A stretch of 37,186 bases of DNA, from positions 1-37,186 of the forward strand of contig DASTCC010000466.1 of NCBI GenBank assembly GCA_035711465.1, read 5' to 3'. The notes under the pieces are model-generated. The model was not told the DNA's origin. It did not search any database and was given only the letters and a program-made list of their open reading frames with translations. Positions 31,529 through 37,186 of this stretch are shown one piece after another. Position numbers and translations under genes: made by a program. The DNA is from DASTCC01 sp035711465. GTDB taxonomy: Bacteria > Acidobacteriota > Vicinamibacteria > Vicinamibacterales > SCN-69-37. Within the stretch, counting starts at the first letter, position 1. Every line of letters begins with the position of its first letter.

Positions 31529-32839
31529 TCAGGCGCCGACCATGTTGGGGTTGGCCGTGTTGACGTTGCGCTTGAGCAGCACCCGGTTGTCGCGCTTCCA
31601 GAAGAAGCTGACGGTGCCATCCTGCGAGACCACGAACGCCGCGGTGTCATCGGCGCGGGCGACGCAACGCAGCGCCGATCGATGCCGCATGCCGAAGCTC
31701 TCGCTGTTGACCTCCGGCCATTGATCGATCTGGCGCGGCGTGCCGACGACTTCGTGCGCGGTCACCGCCTGCGCCGCGTCGAGCACGATCTCGGTGCCGA
31801 AACCGATGACCCGCAGATCCGACTGCAGCACGACCGCGCCGTCGACACTGCCGAGGCGCGCGACCAGATCGCAGGCGTCGGCAAGATCCTCCTCGGCGAC
31901 GAACGTCGCGTTCTGCAGATGCGACAGCTCCGATCGTTCGCGTCCGAGCCCCTTGCGCAGCTCCCAGCGCGCACTCGCGAGACGATGCCGGGCGTTGAGG
32001 AAGTCGAGAAAGCGCTCGGCGAGCACGTGGCCGGTGTCCTCGACCGCGAACTTCACGCGCACCGGCAGCGACGGCAACGATTCGGGCGCCGTCAGCAGCA
32101 CCGTGCCGCCATGCCCGGCCTCCCGAATGCCGTTGACGATGCAGAGGACGGTGTTGAGGAGCGCCATCCATTGGAAGTCCGACGTTTCGCGCGCCGGCTC
32201 GTGCTCGGGCACGTCGATCCGCGGCCGAAGCGCGGCTTCCCCGCGCGCGAGGATGTCGCTGACCGGCAGGAACTCCAGCCCCGAGAATGCCAGCTGGTCG
32301 TGCAACAGCCCGGCGCGCAGCGCGGCCAGCTTGATGCCGCCGCGATAGATGTGCAGCTCGCCGGCGTCGCGGACGTCGATGACGAGCGCGTACGGCGCCG
32401 GCCGGTGGTAGAACGAGCGGCCGCTCCTCGCCCGTGCGAGATTGCTGCCGACGTTGAGGACGCCGACGATCTCGCACGGCCGCGCCGGTGCGCCCTGCTC
32501 GGGAAAGCGGATCATGATCGCCGCGTTGTTCGGGCTCACCGCCGGCGCGAGCGCGCGGATCTCGTCCACGGTCATCAGCCGCGGCTGCCCCAGCGCCGCC
32601 ACCGCCATCGGATCGTCGACGCCGTCGCGGCGGACGTCGAGCGACGGCGCGCAGCACAGCACGAAGCGCAGATCGCGTCCTTCTTCGCGCTCGAGGCTCG
32701 CGAAGAATGCCGTCTCGAGAATGTGCTTCAGATCCTGCGGCGACGGCAGCGGCGGCGCCGGGCGATCGTGCCGGGACACGAACGTGTTCCAGCGGTCGGT
32801 GACCCGGCCAGCCAGATCGGTCGGAAACGAATATGTCAT
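31529..32839 (-). CDS. DisA_N-domain diadenylate cyclase with N-terminal sensor-like domain
   Basis: A 436-residue soluble protein. The C-terminal part is a DisA_N (diadenylate cyclase) domain with DGAVVL (DGA, 333-335) and GMRHRSAL (RHR, 385-387), both catalytic motifs intact, followed by VVSQDGTVSFF. It should make cyclic di-AMP from two ATP. The first 280 residues look like the DACNV-type sensor domain found before DisA_N in several phyla; I assign that from layout and size, not from a search. There are no membrane segments and no DisA helix-hairpin-helix domain, so it is neither CdaA nor DisA. Start ATG 32839 with an extended -10 about 41 bases upstream. Confidence 0.78.
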   Translation of the reverse strand: MTYSFPTDLAGRVTDRWNTFVSRHDRPAPPLPSPQDLKHILETAFFASLEREEGRDLRFVLCCAPSLDVRRDGVDDPMAVAALGQPRLMTVDEIRALAPAVSPNNAAIMIRFPEQGAPARPCEIVGVLNVGSNLARARSGRSFYHRPAPYALVIDVRDAGELHIYRGGIKLAALRAGLLHDQLAFSGLEFLPVSDILARGEAALRPRIDVPEHEPARETSDFQWMALLNTVLCIVNGIREAGHGGTVLLTAPESLPSLPVRVKFAVEDTGHVLAERFLDFLNARHRLASARWELRKGLGRERSELSHLQNATFVAEEDLADACDLVARLGSVDGAVVLQSDLRVIGFGTEIVLDAAQAVTAHEVVGTPRQIDQWPEVNSESFGMRHRSALRCVARADDTAAFVVSQDGTVSFFWKRDNRVLLKRNVNTANPNMVGA

Positions 32840-32880
32840 CGAAGAAGCGGCGCCCGTCGGCGCTGACGAAAAACGTCCCT

Positions 32881-32889
32881 ACGATAGCA
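32881..32889 (-). promoter_or_regulatory. Extended -10 (TGCTATCGT) for the diadenylate cyclase gene
   Basis: TGC then TATCGT on the minus strand (32889-32881), with a leader of about 35-41 bases to ATG 32839. The leader contains a GC-rich dyad (GGCGCC-type, about 32850-32865). Confidence 0.5.
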
Positions 32890-33036
32890 CCCCGCCTTCG
32901 AGGACCTCGGCCTCATGAATTTCCACGCCAACCACAGAGATGGCATTCAGTTCTGTTCGGCCCCATAAACATTGGACGGATCCGCGATCGGCTTCCGGGC
33001 ACACGCTTTGCTCATTCAAGGGGCGGAGGAGAACGC

Positions 33037-33411
33037 ATGAAGAAGGCACTAACGGGGACCGCGTGTGTCGCCGTGCTGCTGACAATCGTGTATGTGTACT
33101 TCCCCCAGCCTGCGGGGGCGGAGCGGGCATCGCTGCAAGTCAGGGATCAAGCGTGTGGCGTACTCGATGGCGACGGCCATGTCGCCCTTGGAGCCGATTC
33201 GATGACCGTGGTCAGTGGCGGAGGCGTGACCACGTTCAGGTGCTCCGTGAAGGGCGTGCCGAACTCGGAGGGGAAGACGGTGCACTGGGATCATGCGAAC
33301 ACCGGCATGATGTGTGGCACCCTCGGCGGCCCCACCGACGACTGGCACGAGACCGTGAGCGCTTCGGGCAACGCGACGTTGACCTGCCGAACCAAGAACA
33401 CCCAGAACTGA
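33037..33411 (+). CDS. Small secreted Cys-containing protein, family unknown
   Basis: A 124-residue protein that I do not recognise. The N terminus KKALTGTACVAVLLTIVYVY is a signal peptide or anchor, with a likely cut after PAGA. The mature part (about 95 residues) has four Cys (in QACGV, FRCSV, MMCGT and LTCRT), enough for two disulfides, and looks beta-rich. The start ATG 33037 has GGAGG about 7 bases upstream. An in-frame upstream extension to 32833 crosses the promoter region and is rejected. Composition here is less GC-extreme than in neighbouring genes, and the gene stands alone between the cyclase and argH, so recent acquisition is possible. An intrinsic terminator follows. Confidence 0.7.
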   Translation: MKKALTGTACVAVLLTIVYVYFPQPAGAERASLQVRDQACGVLDGDGHVALGADSMTVVSGGGVTTFRCSVKGVPNSEGKTVHWDHANTGMMCGTLGGPTDDWHETVSASGNATLTCRTKNTQN

Positions 33412-33431
33412 AGAGAGGAAGAGAAGCGGGG

Positions 33432-33464
33432 CGAGGTCCAGGTTGCGCTGGGCCTCGTCCTTTT
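33432..33464 (+). terminator. Intrinsic terminator of the small secreted protein gene
   Basis: Stem 33432-33441 pairs with 33448-33457 (10 bp with one G-T pair), loop of six bases, followed by TCCTTTT (33458-33464). This is the only textbook intrinsic terminator seen in the window. It would act rightward only. Confidence 0.8.
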
Positions 33465-33488
33465 ATCCGTACGACGGCGCTGAGCGCG

Positions 33489-34868
33489 CTAGCGGCGCGA
33501 TCGCAGCCACGCGCGCGTCTCGTCGAGCGCACGCGCCACGGCGGCCGGGTTGGTGGACTGCGGCGTCCGACGCGCCGCGACTGCGGCTTCCGGCGTCACC
33601 GCATGGAAGATGCCCTCGTCGAACCGGGCGTCGTAGCGCTGCCAGTCGGCCAGCGTCAGCGCCGGATAATCGCGGCCGGCGTCGTAGAGATCGCGGGCGA
33701 TGCGGCCGGAGATCTCGTGTGCCGTCCGGAACGGCAGCCCGCGGCCGACGAGATAGTCGGCGACCTCCGTCGCGAGCAGCAATCCCGACGCCGCCGCACG
33801 CAGCCGATCGACGCGCGGCGTGAGCGTCCGCACCACCGCCGCCGACGTCATCGCGCAGCCGAGCAGCGTGTCTTCGGCGTCGAACACCGCGCCCTTGTCT
33901 TCCTGAAAATCCTTGTTGTAGCCCGCCGGCGTGCCCTTCATCGCGGTGATCCAGCCGGTGAGCAGCCCAATCGCCCGGCCCGACTTGCCGCGCACGAGCT
34001 CCATCGGATCCGGATTCTTCTTCTGCGGCATCAGGCTCGACCCGGTCGCCACCGCGTCGGCGAGCTCGAAGAAGCTGAACTCCTCGGCGGTGAACAGGAT
34101 GACGTCCTCGGCGAGACGCGACAGGTGCACCATCGCGAGCGCGCACGAGTAGAGAAAGGTCGCGGCGAAGTCACGATCGCCGGAGGTGTCGAGGCTGTTG
34201 GGCACGACGCGGCTGAAGCCGAGCCGCCCGGCGAGCCAGGCCGTGTCGACGTCGTAACTCGTGCCGGCGATCGCCCCCGATCCGAGCGGCATCCAGTCCG
34301 CTTCGTCGCGCGCGGCGTCGAGTCGCGCGACGTCGCGTCGAATCGCCGCCGCATGCGCGAGCCAGAAGTGCGCGACCAGGATCGGCTGCGCGCGGCGCAT
34401 GTGCGTGTACGACGGCATCACCGCGGTGCCGGCGCGATCGGCCTGATCGACGAACGCCTCGACCAACGTCGCCAGCGCCCCCTGCAACACCGGAATGCGG
34501 CGCCGCAGGTACAGCCGGAAGTCGAGCGAGACCTGCTCGTTCCGCGATCGGCCGGTGTGGAGCCGGCGTCCGGTATCGCCAATCCGGTCGATCAGCTCGC
34601 GCTCGACGAACGAATGCACGTCTTCATCGGTCGCCGCGTCGAGGCGCGCCGGATCTGCGCGCACGGCATCGCGCAACTCGCGCAGCCCGCGGCCGATCGC
34701 GGCCGCATCGTCGCCGGTCAGCACGCCGGCGCGGCCGAGCGCCTCCGCCCACGCCTCGCTGCCGGCGACGTCGTCTTCGAACAGTCGCTTGTCGACGGCC
34801 AACGATCGGCCGAACTCGAAGACGGCGGCATCCGGCGCCCCGGCAAATCGACCCGACCACAGCGTCAT
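33489..34868 (-). CDS. argH: Argininosuccinate lyase
   Basis: A 459-residue member of the fumarase/aspartase superfamily with full family length. LHTGRSRNEQVSLDFRL, SYTHMRRAQPI, GSGAIAGTSYDVD and the signature loop SSLMPQKKNPDPMELVRGK (catalytic Ser) are all present, and YNKDFQEDKGAVFDAEDT follows. The usual NDQV is NEQV, a mild change. It splits argininosuccinate into arginine and fumarate in the cytoplasm. Its ATG overlaps the argG stop (ATGA, 34865-34868), implying translational coupling. It is the last gene of argRGH. Confidence 0.96.
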   Translation of the reverse strand: MTLWSGRFAGAPDAAVFEFGRSLAVDKRLFEDDVAGSEAWAEALGRAGVLTGDDAAAIGRGLRELRDAVRADPARLDAATDEDVHSFVERELIDRIGDTGRRLHTGRSRNEQVSLDFRLYLRRRIPVLQGALATLVEAFVDQADRAGTAVMPSYTHMRRAQPILVAHFWLAHAAAIRRDVARLDAARDEADWMPLGSGAIAGTSYDVDTAWLAGRLGFSRVVPNSLDTSGDRDFAATFLYSCALAMVHLSRLAEDVILFTAEEFSFFELADAVATGSSLMPQKKNPDPMELVRGKSGRAIGLLTGWITAMKGTPAGYNKDFQEDKGAVFDAEDTLLGCAMTSAAVVRTLTPRVDRLRAAASGLLLATEVADYLVGRGLPFRTAHEISGRIARDLYDAGRDYPALTLADWQRYDARFDEGIFHAVTPEAAVAARRTPQSTNPAAVARALDETRAWLRSRR

Positions 34869-36076
34869 TTCGACTGCCGCTCCCTCTCCTTCGCCGCCGC
34901 CGACGCTCGCACGGCCTGCTCGAGCGGCCGTGAGATCGCCCGCGCCAGATCCAGACCGCCGTACGGCGGGCGATCGTCGTCGTCGTCGATCGACAGCCCG
35001 GCGTGGAGCGCGTGCGGCGAGCGCCGGCCGGTGACCTGAATGTCGCCCTTGTAGAGGCGCAGGCGAACGTCGCCGCTGACGCGCTCCTGCACCCTGCCCA
35101 CGAAGGCGTCGATCGCGTCACGGGTCGGGGAGAGCCATTCGCCGCGATCGATCAAGCCGGCGTAGTGCGCGGCCAGATCGCCGGTGAGCCGTGACAGATC
35201 GGCCGGCACCACGAGCCGCCGCAGCTCGCGATGCGCCAGATGCAACACCGCCGCAGCCGGACATTCGCGAATCACGCGCGCGCTGCCGCCCGTGAGATCG
35301 TGCTCGATGACGTCGAGCCGGCCGACGCCATGCTCACCGGCGATGGTCTCGAGACTCTGGATGAGCTCGACCGGCGACATGACGACGCCGTTGATGCTCT
35401 GCGGAATGCCGCGGACGAACGCGAGCTCGACTTCCGCCGGCTGATTCGACGTCTCGCGCGACGACCGCGTCAGCGTGAACGCGTCGTCAGTTGGGGGCGC
35501 CCACGGATCGTCCAGCAACCCGCCGGACAGGGATCGGCCCCAGAGATTCCGATCCAGCCGCGTCTGACATTCCGCAAACGGCGGCACCGGGATGCCGCGC
35601 GCTTTCGCAAACGCGATCACCTCGTCGCGCGACTTCCCCATCATCTGTGCCGGGGAGACGATGCGAGCGTCCGGATCGCAGGCGCGGATGGCGACGTCGA
35701 GACGGACGCCGTCAGCGGATCGCGGACTGGCGCCGTGGGCGACCGCGGTCGCCGATTCGATGCGAGCGAGCTCGACGAGATGCCGGGCGATGATCGGACG
35801 GCTGATCGCGACGGTCATGGGATCGACGCCGTCACGAAGCGCATCCGCGGCCAGCGCGCGCATCAGGTAGGCCGACGCGAACTCGTCGCGCGCGTCGATG
35901 ACATGCGCACGAATCGCGCCGGCCGCCAGGGCGCGCTCGCGAATCCCATCGAGCGACGACCCCTGACCGAGATCCAGCGTCACCGCAACGACCTCGGTCC
36001 TGAGCTCGTCGGTCAACCAGGTGATGGCGGCCGTACTCTCGAGTCCCCCCGAGTAGGCCAGGACGATCCGTTCCAT
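34865..36076 (-). CDS. argG: Divergent argininosuccinate synthase (ArgG-like)
   Basis: A 403-residue protein with the ArgG overall layout: N-type ATP pyrophosphatase fold, RNLWGRSLSGGLLDDPW, EHGVGRLDVIEHDL and VSGDVRLRLYKGDI. Key motifs are changed. The PP-loop is SGGLEST instead of SGGLDTS. The HGxTGKGNDQVRFE motif reads HGASPRSADGVRLD (Asn of GND lost, Asp and Arg kept). YPLxTALxRP reads DPMTVAISRP (citrulline-contacting Tyr lost). ENRLVGIKSRGVYE reads EHDLTGGSARVIRE (Tyr to Arg). Gene context, argR upstream and overlapping argH downstream, says that it serves arginine synthesis. It may therefore use a modified citrulline (inference). Start ATG 36076 is preferred to TTG 36085, which is only two bases after AGGAGG. 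Confidence 0.82.
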   Translation of the reverse strand: MERIVLAYSGGLESTAAITWLTDELRTEVVAVTLDLGQGSSLDGIRERALAAGAIRAHVIDARDEFASAYLMRALAADALRDGVDPMTVAISRPIIARHLVELARIESATAVAHGASPRSADGVRLDVAIRACDPDARIVSPAQMMGKSRDEVIAFAKARGIPVPPFAECQTRLDRNLWGRSLSGGLLDDPWAPPTDDAFTLTRSSRETSNQPAEVELAFVRGIPQSINGVVMSPVELIQSLETIAGEHGVGRLDVIEHDLTGGSARVIRECPAAAVLHLAHRELRRLVVPADLSRLTGDLAAHYAGLIDRGEWLSPTRDAIDAFVGRVQERVSGDVRLRLYKGDIQVTGRRSPHALHAGLSIDDDDDRPPYGGLDLARAISRPLEQAVRASAAAKERERQSK

Positions 36077-36091
36077 CTGTCTCAACGCCTC

Positions 36092-36541
36092 CTACCTCTT
36101 CACCATGTCGGTGAACTTGCGTTCGAGCGTCTGCGCGGCCTCGCCGCCGCGGCAGACCAGCAGAATCGTGTCGTCGCCACCCAGGGTGCCGGCGACCTCC
36201 GGGAGTTGGGCCCGGTCGATCCACTCCGCCAGTCCCTGGGCCTGGCCGCGGTCCGTTCGGACCACCAGCAGCGTGTCAACCCGCTCGAGCCCCCGGACGA
36301 GCGACGTCACCGCCCGCCGCAGTTGCTCGCCGATCGCGGGGCCGCCGCGGTCGTTGCCTGGCCGGACGTAGGCGCCGTCGCCCGCCCGCTTGACCAGCCC
36401 TAAATCCTTGAGATCACGGGAGATCGTCGCCTGCGTCGCATCGATGCCCCGCGCTTTGAGCAGCCCCCGCAGGACCTCCTGAGAGGCCACGGCCTGATGG
36501 TCGATGACGTCGAGAATCTGTGATTGGCGCCACGCCTTCAT
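36092..36541 (-). CDS. argR: Arginine repressor ArgR
   Basis: A 149-residue ArgR/AhrC regulator. The N-terminal winged helix contains KARGIDATQATISRDLKDLG, the family's recognition helix. The C-terminal oligomerisation domain ends VAGTLGGDDTILLVC, where the GDD motif binds arginine. It would be a hexamer that binds operators with arginine as co-repressor. It heads the argR-argG-argH unit (15 bases to the argG ATG). A TATAAT box (36558-36553, minus) is 11 bases before its ATG, and an ARG-box-like site covers this box, so autorepression is likely. Confidence 0.96.
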   Translation of the reverse strand: MKAWRQSQILDVIDHQAVASQEVLRGLLKARGIDATQATISRDLKDLGLVKRAGDGAYVRPGNDRGGPAIGEQLRRAVTSLVRGLERVDTLLVVRTDRGQAQGLAEWIDRAQLPEVAGTLGGDDTILLVCRGGEAAQTLERKFTDMVKR

Positions 36542-36546
36542 GCTGA

Positions 36547-36560
36547 CGAATGATTATACA
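36547..36560. promoter_or_regulatory. ARG-box-like operator overlapping the argR -10 (TATAAT)
   Basis: CGAAT-GATT-ATACA matches the TGAAT-N4-ATTCA operator at 8 of 10 half-site bases. The minus strand carries a perfect TATAAT (36558-36553) inside it. The -10 ends 11 bases before the argR ATG (36541), giving a leader of about five bases. A bound ArgR hexamer would block RNA polymerase here. Confidence 0.6.
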
Positions 36561-36611
36561 TCTTATGCATACGCGCGCACCCTGTTTTGCACGTAATGTT
36601 CGGTACATCTA

Positions 36612-36641
36612 TTGACGCTGGCCGAACGGCCGATGTATATC
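36612..36641 (+). promoter_or_regulatory. Probable argC promoter
   Basis: TTGACG (36612-36617), an 18-base spacer and TATATC (36636-36641). The predicted transcription start is about five bases before the argC GTG (36653). The region 36541-36665 is clearly AT-richer than the rest of the window. Confidence 0.6.
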
Positions 36642-36652
36642 TATAGCTTCAC

Positions 36653-37186
36653 GTGAATACATATTCGTCAAGCATAAGGGTCGGGGTCGCGGGTGCGACG
36701 GGGTACGCGGGACAGGAGCTCATCGGGCTGCTGGCCCGGCACTCAGGGGTTCGCCTCGAGGCCGCGATGTCGTCGAGCGCGGATTCCGCGGCCCGGCCGC
36801 TGCCGAGGCTGGCGAGGATTTGGGACGGCCAGGTCGAGCCTCTGAACAAGGCGCGGCTCGCGTCGGACATCGACGTCGCGTTTCTGGCGGTGCCGGAGGC
36901 CGCGGCCGCCGAGCTCGCCCCGCCGCTCGTCGACGCCGGCGTCCGCGTAATCGATCTGTCCGGCGCGTTCCGCATTCGCGACGCGGCGGCGCGATCGCGG
37001 TGGTACCCGGCGACCAGGGCGCTGCCGTCGCGGGCGGCGTACGGGCTGACCGAGCACTATCGCGACGAAGTTCGCGGCGCGGAGCTCGTCGCCAACCCGG
37101 GCTGCTATCCGACCGCCGGCCTGCTCTCGCTGCTGCCGCTTTCGCGCGCGGGGCTGCTCGATACGTCGGCCGGCATCGTCATCGAT
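36653..37186 (+). CDS. argC: N-acetyl-gamma-glutamyl-phosphate reductase (3' end outside window)
   Basis: 178 codons are visible from GTG 36653 to the window edge. The N-terminal NADP-binding motif is VGVAGATGYAGQELIGLL, followed by FLAVPEAAAAELAP and VIDLSGAFRI. The catalytic Cys is C151 in VANPGCYPTAGLLSLL. The last residues, GIVID, match the family where SGVSGAG follows. It reduces N-acetylglutamyl phosphate to the semialdehyde, the third step of arginine synthesis. It is divergent from argR by 111 bases. An ARG-box-like site overlaps the first codons. No ATG alternative is close; the GTG fits the promoter and the conserved N terminus. Confidence 0.95.
   Translation, partial: MNTYSSSIRVGVAGATGYAGQELIGLLARHSGVRLEAAMSSSADSAARPLPRLARIWDGQVEPLNKARLASDIDVAFLAVPEAAAAELAPPLVDAGVRVIDLSGAFRIRDAAARSRWYPATRALPSRAAYGLTEHYRDEVRGAELVANPGCYPTAGLLSLLPLSRAGLLDTSAGIVID
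36654..36667. promoter_or_regulatory. ARG-box-like operator overlapping the argC start codon
   Basis: TGAAT-ACAT-ATTCG matches the TGAAT-N4-ATTCA ArgR operator at 9 of 10 half-site bases. It begins one base into the argC GTG start codon, so ArgR bound here would sit just downstream of the transcription start. The centre-to-centre distance to the argR site is 107 bases. Confidence 0.7.

Overview
The window is dense, GC-rich bacterial DNA. There is no rRNA, tRNA, CRISPR array, prophage or recognisable transposase. Several gene families point to Acidobacteriota, probably class Vicinamibacteria: a PadR regulator paired with an orphan duplicated MacB/FtsX-type permease (the acidobacterial ADOP family), a secreted DUF1800-DUF1501 pair, two very large secreted M14 peptidases with Gly/Arg-rich inserts, and glycine-zipper lipoproteins. 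The taxon is inferred from gene content only.

Layout. 1-2.8 kb: the 3' part of a Rieske oxygenase converges on a GcvT-like aminomethyltransferase. They are separated only by a perfect 69-bp-arm palindrome that contains both stop codons. A DCC-family protein lies upstream of the GcvT gene. 2.8-6.8 kb: two tandem phytoene-dehydrogenase-like flavoproteins, then a convergent lipoprotein. 6.9-11.3 kb: DUF1800, DUF1501 (Tat substrate) and a D-threonine-aldolase-like PLP enzyme. 11.5-14.9 kb: PadR, ADOP permease and a lone BMC shell protein. 14.9-22.7 kb, minus strand: M14 peptidase, glycine oxidase ThiO, pterin dehydratase, MerR-like regulator, second M14 peptidase. 22.8-25.5 kb: membrane TPR protein, an alanine/proline-rich secreted protein and a second glycine-zipper protein. 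25.5-29.0 kb: SixA-like phosphatase, UMF1-type MFS, glutathione peroxidase, Tet-type MFS. 29.0-32.8 kb, minus strand: methyltransferase, M20 peptidase, DUF1801, and a DisA_N (diadenylate cyclase) protein. 33.0-33.4 kb: a small secreted Cys-containing protein with a good terminator. 33.5-37.2 kb: an arginine biosynthesis regulon, argR-argG-argH leftward and argC rightward. ARG-box-like sites overlap both start regions.

How it works together. The clearest functional unit is the arginine cluster. ArgR probably autoregulates argRGH and represses argC from two operators in an AT-rich divergent region. Its ArgG is strikingly divergent at the ATP- and citrulline-binding motifs although its context is normal. 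The Rieske/GcvT pair may form an N-demethylation/one-carbon capture module (inference). Across the window many genes start a few bases after a TAnnnT box, several of them extended as TGCTAnnnT, with no Shine-Dalgarno sequence. This suggests widespread leaderless or near-leaderless transcription. Several divergent pairs seem to share overlapping, symmetric -10 elements.

No stretch longer than 300 bases lacks a gene. The longest gaps hold promoters and short repeats, and these are described below.
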